A stretch of 64,000 bases of DNA from Bradyrhizobium sp. CB1650 (GCF_029761915.1 NZ_CP121695.1:4059501-4123500), one strand, 5' to 3'. Counted from the stretch's first letter, positions 37,797-57,621 are shown. A program made the numbers and translations. Notes: a model not told the origin generated them from the sequence alone.

Positions 37797-38174
37797 ATGG
37801 CTGACTTGCAGAAGATCGTTGACGACCTCTCGAGCCTCACCGTGCTCGAAGCTGCCGAACTCGCGAAGCTCCTCGAAGAGAAGTGGGGCGTGTCCGCCGC
37901 TGCCGCCGTCGCGGTGGCCGGCCCGGCTGCTGGTGGCGCTGCTGCCGCTCCGGCGGAAGAGAAGACCGACTTCACGGTCGTTCTCGCCTCTGCCGGCGAC
38001 AAGAAGATCGAGGTCATCAAGGAAGTCCGCGCCATCACCGGCTTGGGCCTGAAGGAAGCGAAGGACCTCGTCGAGGGCGCTCCGAAGCCGCTGAAGGAAG
38101 GCGTGAACAAGGAAGAAGCCGACAAGATCAAGGCCCAGCTCGAGAAGGCTGGCGCGAAGGTCGAGCTCAAGTAA
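37797..38174 (+). CDS. rplL: 50S ribosomal protein L7/L12
   Basis: The 125-residue protein has the N-terminal dimerisation helix ([20 protein letters not shown]), an Ala-rich hinge (about 38-55) and the factor-binding domain ending [14 protein letters not shown]. It recruits EF-G and EF-Tu to the ribosome. It lies between rplJ and the hairpin-rich gap before rpoB. Confidence 0.98.
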   Translation: MADLQKIVDDLSSLTVLEAAELAKLLEEKWGVSAAAAVAVAGPAAGGAAAAPAEEKTDFTVVLASAGDKKIEVIKEVRAITGLGLKEAKDLVEGAPKPLKEGVNKEEADKIKAQLEKAGAKVELK

Positions 38175-38193
38175 GCGAAACTTGCTTGCGCGA

Positions 38194-38226
38194 GATCCCG
38201 GGCAAGCGACAGCGAGACCCGGGATC
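38194..38226 (+). terminator. hairpin after rplL, possible partial terminator
   Basis: GATCCCGGG (38194-38202) pairs perfectly with CCCGGGATC (38218-38226) around a 15-base loop. It has no T-run, so full termination is unlikely and rpoBC can still be read through. Confidence 0.5.
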
Positions 38227-38328
38227 CCGACCCGCAGTCCGAAGCGCCGTTTGTTCGGCCATGGCGAGCGGGTTCAATGCAAAAGGCGTGCGACGGGACA
38301 GCCCGACGCAGGCCGAACACGAAAAAGT

Positions 38329-38363
38329 GTGGGGATTTGAGGGTTTACCCCTCGAATCTCCAC
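38329..38363 (+). promoter_or_regulatory. 15-bp RNA hairpin before rpoB
   Basis: Arms 38329-38343 and 38349-38363 pair along 15 positions (13 Watson-Crick, two G-U) with a 5-base loop. This is a good candidate RNase III processing site or attenuator controlling the rpoBC to rplJL ratio. Confidence 0.5.
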
Positions 38364-38679
38364 TATTGTCGCCCCATATCGGGTCGGCAGCACGAAAGCG
38401 CGGTGGACGGGGCGGCGGATTTCCCTGTAAGCCGTTGGGAGAGCAGGCTATTTCGGGCTTTTGCAGTCCGTGAAGACAATCGTTGTGACGGGCGGGTGCG
38501 CTCCAGCGCCCCGCACGTCGTTTTGCGTTTTGAAGGTCTGAAGAACAGATTCAGGACATCGCGGCCTGAAACTGGGCGTCCGACCCCAAAGCGGGTTCGA
38601 AAAAGATTCAACCCGGGGAGCGGTGGCAGCCGCGTCCCGGACGGCGCGCCCAGAGCGGGCGACGAAATGAGAGGCCACG

Positions 38680-42798
<4,119 letters not shown>

Positions 42799-42929
42799 CG
42801 CGACCATCATGCCCGGCCGGCTCGGCCGGGCATTGGCGCCCGGTCCGTAAGCCTTGAGGGCAGGGCGCACCGCGAATTGAGATTTTCGAATTTGCTGCCG
42901 GGAGGCGACCGGCACGCGAGGAGAAGACG

Positions 42930-47126
<4,197 letters not shown>

Positions 47127-47158
47127 TCCTTCATCCGTAAGAATACCGAGGACAAATG

Positions 47159-47185
47159 AAAAGGCCGGCGTTTGCCGGCCTTTTT
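47159..47185 (+). terminator. rho-independent terminator after rpoC
   Basis: The stem AAAAGGCCGGC (47159-47169) pairs with GCCGGCCTTTT around a GTTT loop, followed by a T-run. It lies 33 bases after the rpoC stop, so the next genes form a separate unit. Confidence 0.92.
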
Positions 47186-47318
47186 GCTGCTTTCTTTCCT
47201 TGCTGCGGTGCGGGGACCGCGTTTGTTCATCTTTCCTTCAGCCTGAAAAGCGCTTTTGCTAGGGCAGCTTAGACCGGAGGTCCCGACACGGGGGGCGGCC
47301 GGAGACCACGGAACTCAC

Positions 47319-49373
47319 ATGCTTGATCTCGCAATCGTAGGCGGTGGCCCCGGTGGGCTGATGAGCGCCTGGTATCTGAAGCGCAAGCTCGGCGATCTCT
47401 GTCGCATCACCATCTTCGAGGCCTCCGACCGGCTCGGCGGCAAGATCGTCACGCGCAAGTTCGATTCCGCCCCCGCGATGTACGAGGCCGGCGTTGCCGA
47501 GATCTACGACTACTCGATGACCGGACCCGACCCGTTGCGCGAGCTGATCCAGCATTTCGGCTTGCAGACCATCCCGATGGATGCGGAGCAGGTTCAGTTC
47601 GGCGGCGAGCTCCTCAACGACGTGGCCGGCATGCGCCGCAAATATGGCGCCAAGACCGCGGCGGCGATCGAAGCGTTCCGCGAACGCTGCACCGAGATGA
47701 TGTCGCCGATCGAGTATTACGAGGGCGTCGGCGCGCACGACAACGAGAACCCCTGGGCCTACAAGACGGCCGAGCAGGTGCTCGACGAGGAAGTCGAGGA
47801 CGAAACCGCGAAGCGCTTCTTCAAGGTGATGGCGCGCTCCGACATCGCCACCGAAAGCCACAACACCAACGGGCTCAACGCGCTGAAGAATTACCTGATG
47901 GACGTGGACGGCTATATCAGCCTCTATTCCATCCAGAACGGTAACGAGCAGCTCGTCGACTGCCTGCAGTCGGAGGTCAGCGCCGACATCCAGCTCAATC
48001 ATCGCGTGCTCACCGTCGGCAAGGCGCCGACCGGGCGCTACCAGCTCAAGATGATGAACGGCAAGGGGCCGGAGACGCGCGATTTCGATCTCGTGCTGGT
48101 CTGCCTGCCGCATTCATGGCTGGCGACCGTGGGCTGGGAGGGTGAGCAGCTCCGCAAGTCGATGGTCAAGCACGTCGCCTATTTCGATCGCCCCGCGCAC
48201 TATTTGCGCGTCTCGATCCTGTTCGACACCCCGTTCTGGGGCGACAAGATCCCCGGCGCCTGGTTCATGTCGGAAGCGTTCGGCGGCTGCTGTGTCTACA
48301 ATGAAGGCGCGCGTCACGACGTCGGCAAGCTCGGCGTCCTGAACTGGTTGATTCCCGGCTCCGACGCGCTGGCCTTCGCCAACCTGTCGGACCAGGAGCT
48401 GATCGACGCCGCGCTGAAATCGCTGCCGGCATCCCTCGGAGATGCGCGTGCGCATTTCATGGAAGGCAAGATCCATCGCTGGCTGTCGTCGGTCAACGCG
48501 CTGCCAGGCGGCTTGCCCGTGCGCAACGTCATGACCAATCACCGGCCCGAGCCGAAGGAACATCCCGGCATCGTGCTGGTCGGCGACTATCTGTTCGACT
48601 CGACGCTGAACGGCCTGCTCGACTCTTCGGATGCGGCAACCGACATCATCCTGACCGAGATGATGCGCCTGCGCCGCGAGCGCGCGCAAAGTGGAGAGCC
48701 GGTCTCCGACAAGATCGACCGCGGCTATTTCGAGAACTATCGCGGCGTCGGCCCCTATCACGAGGCGTGGCGCCAGTTCACCGATCCCGACTACCTCGCC
48801 AAGCTGATCAGCATTGTTTGGGGCACGGCGAAAGGCTCGAAGCTGCTCGTCGCCGGTTCCGCCAGCGGCGAGCTGGTCGGGGCGTTGCGCGAACGCGGCA
48901 TCGATGCCTGGGGCATCGAGAACAACCGCGCCATCCACGCCCGGACGCCGACGGCGCTGAAGAAGTACAACAAGCTCGGCTCGATCGTCGACATGCCGTT
49001 CAAGGACGGCGCCTTCGATTTCGTGTTCGAGACCAGCCTGTGCCACGTCTCCCCGAAGCAGGTCGTGCGCGCGACCCGCGAGCTCCACCGCGTGGTCAAG
49101 ATCGGACTGGTGTTCGGCTCGATCACCTCCGACATGGCCCCGGCGCTGATCGACCGCTACGACCTGCTCCGCGGCGTCAAGAAGCTCGGCACCTGGTGGG
49201 AATGGTCCGAACTGTTCTTCGGCAACGGCTTCGACCTGTCGATGCACCGTAACGATTGCGCCGATGCGCTCTGGGAGGCGACGCTCGCCGCAAACAAGGG
49301 TCCAGGCCAGTGGTACGCCGACGCCGACAGCTTGCGCTATTCCTTCTTCGACAAGGTCGAGGACGACGACTAG
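47319..49373 (+). CDS. flavin amine-oxidase-like domain fused to a SAM methyltransferase
   Basis: The 684-residue protein starts at ATG 47319. Residues 1 to about 475 form an FAD-dependent oxidoreductase of the amine oxidase/phytoene desaturase type. It has LAIVGGGPGGLMSAWYLKRK at the N-terminus, the substrate-side EASDRLGGKIVTRKF motif and the FAD closing motif GIVLVGDYLFDSTLNGLLDS. From about 505 onward a class I methyltransferase domain follows (KLLVAGSASGELVGALRERG, DMPFKDGAFDFVFETSLCHV). Motif I has AGSASG in place of the usual GxGxG. The substrate is unknown. An ABC exporter gene follows in the same direction, which suggests making and exporting a small molecule or lipid. Confidence 0.82.
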   Translation: MLDLAIVGGGPGGLMSAWYLKRKLGDLCRITIFEASDRLGGKIVTRKFDSAPAMYEAGVAEIYDYSMTGPDPLRELIQHFGLQTIPMDAEQVQFGGELLNDVAGMRRKYGAKTAAAIEAFRERCTEMMSPIEYYEGVGAHDNENPWAYKTAEQVLDEEVEDETAKRFFKVMARSDIATESHNTNGLNALKNYLMDVDGYISLYSIQNGNEQLVDCLQSEVSADIQLNHRVLTVGKAPTGRYQLKMMNGKGPETRDFDLVLVCLPHSWLATVGWEGEQLRKSMVKHVAYFDRPAHYLRVSILFDTPFWGDKIPGAWFMSEAFGGCCVYNEGARHDVGKLGVLNWLIPGSDALAFANLSDQELIDAALKSLPASLGDARAHFMEGKIHRWLSSVNALPGGLPVRNVMTNHRPEPKEHPGIVLVGDYLFDSTLNGLLDSSDAATDIILTEMMRLRRERAQSGEPVSDKIDRGYFENYRGVGPYHEAWRQFTDPDYLAKLISIVWGTAKGSKLLVAGSASGELVGALRERGIDAWGIENNRAIHARTPTALKKYNKLGSIVDMPFKDGAFDFVFETSLCHVSPKQVVRATRELHRVVKIGLVFGSITSDMAPALIDRYDLLRGVKKLGTWWEWSELFFGNGFDLSMHRNDCADALWEATLAANKGPGQWYADADSLRYSFFDKVEDDD

Positions 49374-49500
49374 GTCCCCGCGAATTCGCCAATTGCTTTG
49401 CCGAATTCATCCTGATCGCATAGAATCGATGCAATAGCGGTTCGCCGCTCTTTCCCTGATTTCTCTGCGGTCATGCCGGCCGTCAGCATCGGTTGGTTTC

Positions 49501-51522
49501 ATGGCATCCAGGCCTCTCTCGCCCGACAAACAGAAGCTCGCTACGGAGGAAGCGGCCGAGCTCGACGACAAGCTCGCTTCCGTCGCAAGGCCGGAGGTCG
49601 AAGACGACGAGGACGACGAGGACGAGGCGCTGCAGCTTGATGACGACGATGAGGACGAGGACCTCGTCGTCTTCACGGCTCGCGAGGCCGCCGGCGCGCT
49701 CGCAACCATCTGGGGCTTCGTCACCCCTTATCTGGCGAACTACAAGCGCATCCTGGCGTTCGTGTCGTTCGGCGTCATCATCGAGACGCTGTTCAACGTC
49801 ATCATGCCGCTCAGCCTGAAGTTCCTGATCGACGATGCGCTCGGCGAGGAGGATTTCCATGCCCTGTACAAGATCCTCGGCGTGCTCGCGGTCGCCGGCA
49901 TTTTCACTTCCATCGTCGCGGTCTGGTACGAGCGCTGGGATGCGCGGCTCGCGGCCTGCGTCATCTCCGACGTCCGCAAGCGGTTGTTCGAGCACGTCCA
50001 GGATCTGCCGGCGGCCTATTTCGGTCGCACCAAGCGCGGCGAGATCCTGTCGCGCTTCTCCGTCGACCTCTCGGCGTTCGAGGGCTCGGTCAAGACTTTC
50101 ACGAACAGCGCGGCGCTGCCGTTCCTGGAATTGTTCGCCGGCATCATTCTGATGGTGTTCCTGAACTGGCAGCTCGCGGTGGTCGCGCTGCTGGTGTTTC
50201 CGATCACGCTGATCGGGCCACGCATCCTCACCCCGAAGGCAGTGCAGGCGAATTACGAGCAGAAGCTCAACGAATCCGCGTTGCTCGGCATGGTGCAGGA
50301 GAACGTGGCGGCGCAGGCCGTGATCAAGGCGTTCAGCCTGCAGCGCAAGATGTTCGGCTTCTTCAGCTTCCGTAACGACGAGACGCGCAACAAGATCGCC
50401 TCAGCCGCGTTCCTGTCGACCATGGTGGAGCGGACGGTCACGATCTCGGTGCTGCTGCTGCATCTCGTCGTGCTCGCGATCGGCGCCTATCTGGCGACCA
50501 AGGGCCAGATCACGATCGGCACCTTCGTCACATTCGAGAGCGCATTCTGGGAGGTGTCGTACAACATCGCCCATGTGATGCACTTCATCCCGGTGTCGAT
50601 CTCCTCGGCCGCCGCCATCCGTCACATCCAGGAACTGCTGGACGAGCCGACACGCGGCGCCGATCGCCCGGGCGCGCCCGATCTGCCGCGCATCACCCAC
50701 GACATCACCTTCGACCGCGTCACCTTCCAATACGAAGGCAGCCAGACGCCGGTCGTGGACAATCTCAGCCTCAAGCTCGACGTCGGCAAGAGCATCGCCG
50801 TTGTCGGCCCCAGTGGCTCCGGCAAGAGCACGCTGCTCAACCTGATCCTGCGTCTGTACGTGCCGGACGAGGGGCGGGTCACGATCGACGGTGTCGACAT
50901 CCGCAAGGTGACGCTGGACTCGCTGCGCCGGAGCATGGCGGTCGTGTTCCAGGAGAACATGCTGTTCAACATGTCGATCCGCGAGAACATCCGGCTTGGC
51001 AAGGAGGGCGCGACCGACGAGGAGGTGGAGGAGGCGGCCAGGAAGGCCGAGATCCACCGCTACATCATGAGTCTGCCGCAACGATACGACACGCCGGTCG
51101 GCGAGCGGGGCGACACGCTCTCGGGCGGTCAGCGCCAGCGCATCGCGATCGCGCGCGCGATCATCCGCAATCCGTCGGTGCTGCTGCTGGACGAGGCGAC
51201 CTCGGCGCTCGACCAGACCACGGAAGCTGCGATCAACCGTACGCTGCTGAAGATCGCCAAGGGCCGCACCATGATCTGGTCGACGCACCGGTTGACCTCG
51301 GTGGTCGAGATGGACGAGATCATCGTGATTTCAGCGGGCAGGGCGATCGAGCGCGGCTCGCATGCCGAGCTGCTCGCCAGGAACGGTGCCTATCGCAAGC
51401 TGTGGGACGACCAGATGCACCAGCCGCATGGTGCCGCCGCTCACGCCGACGACGACAGCGACGATGACGACGAAGACGACCTCGACGAGGATGATGAGGA
51501 CGCGGACGACGAGGAGGAGTGA
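49501..51522 (+). CDS. ABC exporter (fused permease-ATPase) with acidic N- and C-terminal tails
   Basis: The 673-residue half-transporter has an N-terminal acidic tract (about 33-54, almost all Asp/Glu), then six membrane spans (about 65-350), then the ATPase. Walker A is GPSGSGKST (about 436-443), the signature LSGGQRQRIAIARA (about 540), Walker B VLLLDEATSAL (about 560) and the switch histidine lies in STHRLTS. The C-terminus ends in a second tract of about 24 residues, nearly all Asp and Glu. Such exporters work as dimers and export lipids, peptides or drugs. It starts 127 bases after the fusion gene. The last 82 bases overlap the convergent flavoprotein gene on the other strand. Confidence 0.87.
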   Translation: MASRPLSPDKQKLATEEAAELDDKLASVARPEVEDDEDDEDEALQLDDDDEDEDLVVFTAREAAGALATIWGFVTPYLANYKRILAFVSFGVIIETLFNVIMPLSLKFLIDDALGEEDFHALYKILGVLAVAGIFTSIVAVWYERWDARLAACVISDVRKRLFEHVQDLPAAYFGRTKRGEILSRFSVDLSAFEGSVKTFTNSAALPFLELFAGIILMVFLNWQLAVVALLVFPITLIGPRILTPKAVQANYEQKLNESALLGMVQENVAAQAVIKAFSLQRKMFGFFSFRNDETRNKIASAAFLSTMVERTVTISVLLLHLVVLAIGAYLATKGQITIGTFVTFESAFWEVSYNIAHVMHFIPVSISSAAAIRHIQELLDEPTRGADRPGAPDLPRITHDITFDRVTFQYEGSQTPVVDNLSLKLDVGKSIAVVGPSGSGKSTLLNLILRLYVPDEGRVTIDGVDIRKVTLDSLRRSMAVVFQENMLFNMSIRENIRLGKEGATDEEVEEAARKAEIHRYIMSLPQRYDTPVGERGDTLSGGQRQRIAIARAIIRNPSVLLLDEATSALDQTTEAAINRTLLKIAKGRTMIWSTHRLTSVVEMDEIIVISAGRAIERGSHAELLARNGAYRKLWDDQMHQPHGAAAHADDDSDDDDEDDLDEDDEDADDEEE

Positions 51523-52689
51523 CCGAGGAAGTTCGGCTCCAGATCGAATGCACCTCCAAGCCGCCGCAGCAGTCCCTGAGCCGACCAGGCGATGATGCGC
51601 GCCCAGCGCTGCGCCGCCCAATAGGGGCTCGTGCCAATCGAGACCGAGCGAAAATCGAACGCCTTCGCCGCCGACCAGTCATCGCAGGCCCGCTTGACCG
51701 GATCGTCGTAGAAAGCGGCAATCTTGGCCACATCCATGCCGTCGGAGGCGAGCCATTCCGGGATGTGGACGTTGCAGAGCCGCTCGACGTCGGTGAATAC
51801 CTTGTCGCAGCCGGTGCCCGCGACCGGGCAGGAGGTCGCGAATGCGTCGCCGACCAGCACGACGCCGGGCAAGCCGCGAGCGTCGTTCACATAGAGATCG
51901 ACGGGACGGATCTTCATTTCACCTGCGACATCGAATTCGCCGGTGATGCGCGTCAGCCGTGGCAACGCGGCGCTGAGCGTCGCCACCGGCGCGCGGTGCA
52001 GCTCGCGCAGCCAGGGATCGTCGAAGGCGCGGTAGACGAACACGTTCGCGCGCGTCCGCGTGCCGATCGGAAACAGCGCGACGTAGGGGATGCGGTCGCT
52101 CGGCCGCTCCGAAAAGTAGGTCAACGACGGGAAGCGGAAGGTCGGGCGCCCGACCGGGACGATGTCGAATCCGATCGAGATCGAATGGCAGGTGCTGACG
52201 ACCTTGCGGGCAATGCCGAGCTGATGGCGCAGGCCGACATTCAACCCATTGGCGAGCACGACCAGGCGGGCCGAGATCGTCTCGTCGTTGGAGAGCGTGA
52301 CCGTCTGCCGCTCGGGGCTGGTCGCGACCGTCACGGCCTTGGCGCAGACGCGCTCGACGGTCCCGGGGATTTCGTCGCGAACCGCATTCACCAGGGAATC
52401 GTAGAGGATGTTGAATTGCCGACTCGGCGCCTTGTCGAGCAGATGGCCGCCGCGCGCGATCCAGTTCTCGCCGGCGAAGGTCGCGGCGGCGCAGCACTGA
52501 TTCTCCGATTCCCGTCCTTAAGAAGCGCCCGACCTGGGCCGAGCCACTGATTTTCTCGACCCGGAAATCGGCCGGATAGCTCCTATGCGGATCGATCAGC
52601 GCCGCCGGAATCCCGGCGCGGCCGAGCATTGCGGCGGCGGTCGAACCCGAAAGTCCCCCGCCGATGATGGCAATGTCGGTGTACCGCAT
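51441..52689 (-). pseudogene. FAD-dependent oxidoreductase with a single-base frameshift
   Basis: The N-terminal part, read from ATG 52689, starts MRYTDIAIIGGGLSGSTAAA and continues LIDPHRSYPADFRVEKISGS, typical of flavoprotein monooxygenase/halogenase-like enzymes. The remainder (FAGENWIARGGHLLDKAPSR, then GVVLVGDAFATSCPVAGTG) is in another frame. Removing one C from the CGCCGCCGC run (52482-52491) joins them as VLRRATFAGEN. The frame runs to a stop at 51441, past the end of the convergent ABC gene. Its last 25 or so residues are a serine-rich tail antisense to the ABC acidic tail. It is either a recent pseudogene or carries a sequencing error. Confidence 0.8.
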
Positions 52690-53358
52690 GACGCCTGTCT
52701 CTGCCGAAGGCGGCAGATTGACGCACGAACAGGAAAAAAAGCCTTAGCGTTGGTTATAAAAGTATATTTCGTCCGGATATAATCAGTCTTAGCCTGGCGG
52801 AACGGGTGCTTGGTTCCCATATCGGCTAGCGCGGTGAGCGCGGCAAAGAGGCGATTTCTGCAGGCCGCTGAAGCGCTTTCTGACTGTCGTTTCGCCTTGA
52901 CTTGACCGATTCTCACTTATAGAAAGCGCCTCACTTAACGACAGGCGGTGAGCATCACCAGCGTCGGAACGGGCCACCCGTTTGATCCTTCAGGGTCGCA
53001 AAAGCGGGCACCAACCTCGACGAATGCCGCTCAAACGCTGTCGCTTATAGCTAGGCAATGCCAGGACGATTTTAGTTCTCTTGAGCACGTCCTCTTGAGA
53101 TCGAACTCGGATGCATGACCTCGGTGCGCGGACCGCAGCTTTTCGCTGATCGGTCCAAATACTGCGGTCCTCTGTGGCGTCGAAGCGCTTTCCGCTCAGC
53201 AATGGAGCGGTTGGCGCGATTTCGCTTTGCGCGGAGTGTTCCGGGCAGGGCGGCCCCGTCGGGCGGGTGGTCCGAAGGAATTTGCGAACCCGATAACGGT
53301 TCGCGGCAAGACAGCGGTCCCGGCAACGGGCCGCGGCAGAAAAAGGGTGAAGGCCAGG
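52690..53358 (+). other. rpsL upstream region
   Basis: 669 bases without a credible gene. An AT-rich patch at about 52740-52795 may hold the promoter of the minus-strand flavoprotein. A predicted + strand promoter lies at 52896-52923. A 9-bp inverted repeat (GGACCGCAG 53130-53138, CTGCGGTCC 53162-53170) lies in the leader. Open frames here lack ribosome sites. Confidence 0.6.
52896..52923 (+). promoter_or_regulatory. predicted promoter of the str operon
   Basis: CTTGAC (52896-52901), 16 bases, then TATAGA (52918-52923). A second CTTGAC directly abuts the first (52901-52906). It gives a leader of about 430 bases before rpsL. Confidence 0.45.
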
Positions 53359-53730
53359 ATGCCGACGATCAACCAGCTGATCGCACAACCTCGTGAAGTG
53401 CAGAAGTCGCGCAAGAAGGTGCCGGCGCTGCAGCAGTCGCCGCAGAAGCGCGGCGTTTGCACGCGCGTCTACACCACGACCCCGAAGAAGCCGAACTCGG
53501 CGCTTCGTAAGGTCGCCAAGGTGCGCCTGACCAACGGCTTCGAGGTGATCGGCTACATCCCCGGCGAGGGTCATAACCTTCAGGAGCACTCGGTGGTCAT
53601 GATCCGCGGCGGCCGCGTCAAGGACTTGCCCGGCGTGCGCTACCACATCCTCCGCGGCGTTCTGGATACCCAGGGCGTCAAGAACCGTAAGCAGCGCCGT
53701 TCGAAGTACGGCGCGAAGCGTCCGAAGTAA
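53359..53730 (+). CDS. rpsL: 30S ribosomal protein S12
   Basis: The 123-residue protein starts [20 protein letters not shown]. The decoding loop [11 protein letters not shown] has lysine 43 and the second loop [13 protein letters not shown] keeps lysine 88, so the streptomycin-sensitive form is seen. Longer upstream frames are leader. rpsG follows after 15 bases. Confidence 0.98.
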   Translation: MPTINQLIAQPREVQKSRKKVPALQQSPQKRGVCTRVYTTTPKKPNSALRKVAKVRLTNGFEVIGYIPGEGHNLQEHSVVMIRGGRVKDLPGVRYHILRGVLDTQGVKNRKQRRSKYGAKRPK

Positions 53731-54216
<486 letters not shown>

Positions 54217-54249
54217 CGGCGAAACAATCGGACTCGCAAGGAACACCCT

Positions 54250-56322
54250 ATGCCCCGCCAACATGCCATCGAAGACTACCGCAACTTCGGTATCATGGCG
54301 CACATCGACGCCGGCAAGACCACGACGACCGAGCGCATCCTCTATTACACCGGCAAGAGCCACAAGATCGGCGAAGTGCACGAAGGTGCGGCGACGATGG
54401 ACTGGATGGAGCAGGAGCAGGAGCGTGGCATCACGATCACCTCGGCTGCGACCACCGCCTTCTGGAACGGCAAGCGCCTGAACATCATCGACACGCCCGG
54501 CCACGTCGACTTTACCATCGAGGTCGAGCGTTCGCTGCGCGTGCTCGACGGCGCCGTGTGCGTGCTCGACAGCAACCAGGGCGTCGAACCGCAGACCGAG
54601 ACGGTCTGGCGCCAGGGCGACAAGTACAAGGTTCCGCGGATCGTCTTCGCCAACAAGATGGACAAGACCGGCGCCGACTTCTTCAAGTGCCTGTCCGACA
54701 TCGTCGACCGCCTCGGCGCCAAGCCCGTCGCGATCCAGCTTCCGATCGGCGCCGAGAACAACTTCAAGGGTCTCGTCGACCTCGTGAAGATGAAGGGCAT
54801 CGTCTGGAACGATGAATCGCTCGGCGCGAAGTTCGACTACGTCGACATTCCGGAAGACCTCGTCGACCAGGCCAAGGAATACCGCGAGAAGATGGTGGAA
54901 GCCGCCGTCGAGCTCGACGACGACGCCATGGCCGCCTACCTCGACGGCAAGGAGCCGGACGAGGCGACGCTGAAGAGGCTGATCCGCAAGGCGGTGCTGA
55001 CCGGCGCGTTCTATCCCGTGCTGTGCGGCTCGGCCTTCAAGAACAAGGGTGTGCAGCCGCTGCTCGACGCCGTCGTCGACTATCTGCCGTCGCCCATCGA
55101 CGTGCCCGCGATCAAGGGCACTGACGACCGCGGCAATGAGGTCGTGCGCAAGGCTGACGACAAGGAGCCACTCGCGCTGCTCGCGTTCAAGATCATGGAC
55201 GACCCGTTCGTCGGCACCATCACCTTCTGCCGCATCTATTCGGGCATCCTGCAGAGCGGTACTGGCGTCGTGAACTCGACGCGCGAGAAGAAGGAGCGCA
55301 TCGGGCGTATGCTGCTGATGCATGCGAACAACCGCGAGGACATCAAGGAGGCCTATGCCGGCGACATCGTCGCGCTGGCCGGCCTGAAGGAAGCGCGCAC
55401 CGGTGACACGCTGTGCGATCCCGACAAGCAGGTGATCCTGGAAAAGATGGAATTCCCCGAGCCGGTCATCGAGATCGCGATCGAGCCGAAGTCGAAGGCC
55501 GACCAGGAAAAGCTGGGCGTGGCGCTGGCCAAGCTCGCCGCCGAGGATCCGTCCTTCCGCGTGTCGACCGATCAGGAGTCCGGCCAGACCATCCTCAAGG
55601 GCATGGGCGAACTTCATCTCGACATCAAGGTCGACATCCTCAAGCGCACCTACAAGGTCGATGCCAACATCGGCGCGCCGCAGGTGGCGTTCCGTGAGCG
55701 CGTCACCAAGAAGGCCGAGGTCAAGTACACCCACAAGAAGCAGACCGGCGGTACCGGTCAGTTCGCGGAAGTGTCGATCGTGGTCGAGCCGAACGAGCCC
55801 GGCAAGGGCTATGAGTTCGAGTCCAAGATCGTTGGCGGCGCGGTTCCGAAGGAATACATCCCCGGCGTCGAAAAGGGCCTCAACAGCGTGATGAGCTCTG
55901 GTGTCGTCGCGGGCTTCCCCGTGGTCGACGTCAAGGTTCAGCTCGTCGACGGCAAGTATCACGACGTCGACTCGTCGGCGCTCGCCTTCGAAATCGCTTC
56001 GCGTGCTGCGTTCCGCGAGGCCTTGCAGAAGGGCAAGTCCGTCCTGCTCGAGCCGATCATGAAGGTCGAGGTGGTGACCCCGGAAGACTACACCGGCTCG
56101 GTCATCGGCGACCTGAACTCCCGGCGCGGTCAGATCCAGGGTCAGGACATGCGCGGCAACGCCAACGTCATCAACGCGATGGTGCCGCTCATGAATATGT
56201 TCGGTTACGTGAATAACCTGCGTTCGATGAGCCAGGGTCGCGCGACCTTCACCATGCAGTTCGACCACTACGCAGAAGCGCCGGCGAACGTGTCGGCAGA
56301 AGTCCAGAAGAAGTTTGCCTGA
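54250..56322 (+). CDS. fusA: elongation factor G
   Basis: The 690-residue GTPase has G1 [16 protein letters not shown]2 around [12 protein letters not shown]3 DTPGHVDF and G4 [10 protein letters not shown], then the domain IV/V segments ([35 protein letters not shown]). It moves tRNAs and mRNA through the ribosome. It lies between rpsG and tuf with short gaps. Confidence 0.99.
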   Translation: MPRQHAIEDYRNFGIMAHIDAGKTTTTERILYYTGKSHKIGEVHEGAATMDWMEQEQERGITITSAATTAFWNGKRLNIIDTPGHVDFTIEVERSLRVLDGAVCVLDSNQGVEPQTETVWRQGDKYKVPRIVFANKMDKTGADFFKCLSDIVDRLGAKPVAIQLPIGAENNFKGLVDLVKMKGIVWNDESLGAKFDYVDIPEDLVDQAKEYREKMVEAAVELDDDAMAAYLDGKEPDEATLKRLIRKAVLTGAFYPVLCGSAFKNKGVQPLLDAVVDYLPSPIDVPAIKGTDDRGNEVVRKADDKEPLALLAFKIMDDPFVGTITFCRIYSGILQSGTGVVNSTREKKERIGRMLLMHANNREDIKEAYAGDIVALAGLKEARTGDTLCDPDKQVILEKMEFPEPVIEIAIEPKSKADQEKLGVALAKLAAEDPSFRVSTDQESGQTILKGMGELHLDIKVDILKRTYKVDANIGAPQVAFRERVTKKAEVKYTHKKQTGGTGQFAEVSIVVEPNEPGKGYEFESKIVGGAVPKEYIPGVEKGLNSVMSSGVVAGFPVVDVKVQLVDGKYHDVDSSALAFEIASRAAFREALQKGKSVLLEPIMKVEVVTPEDYTGSVIGDLNSRRGQIQGQDMRGNANVINAMVPLMNMFGYVNNLRSMSQGRATFTMQFDHYAEAPANVSAEVQKKFA

Positions 56323-56362
56323 TTGTCGTCGGTCTCAAGCTGACGATTGAACGGAGAGTCAA

Positions 56363-57553
<1,191 letters not shown>

Positions 57554-57557
57554 ACAA

Positions 57558-57621
57558 GCGAATAGGGAATGGTGAGTGGCGAATAGGGAATTCTATTCGC
57601 TACTCGCTACTCGCCACTCAC
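57558..57621. repeat. direct and inverted short repeats between tuf and rpsJ
   Basis: GCGAATAGGGAAT occurs at 57558-57570 and 57579-57591. GTGAGTGGCGA (57572-57582) pairs with TCGCCACTCAC (57611-57621), and GCGAATAG with CTATTCGC inside. The RNA could fold into a hairpin between tuf and the S10 genes, perhaps setting relative expression. Confidence 0.7.

Larger units (their letters stand above)
38175..38679 (+). other. rplL-rpoB intergenic region
   Basis: 505 bases without a credible gene. It holds two strong RNA hairpins (38194-38226 and 38329-38363) and a GC-rich leader up to rpoB. In E. coli the equivalent gap has a partial terminator and an RNase III site, so a similar role is likely. 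Confidence 0.6.

Noticed and set aside
53227..53358. N-terminal extension of S12
   Set aside because: S12 proteins start MPTINQL and have 123 residues. The upstream open frame is leader sequence.
57558..57621. CRISPR-like repeat
   Set aside because: Only two short direct repeats with no spacer series and no cas genes anywhere in the window.
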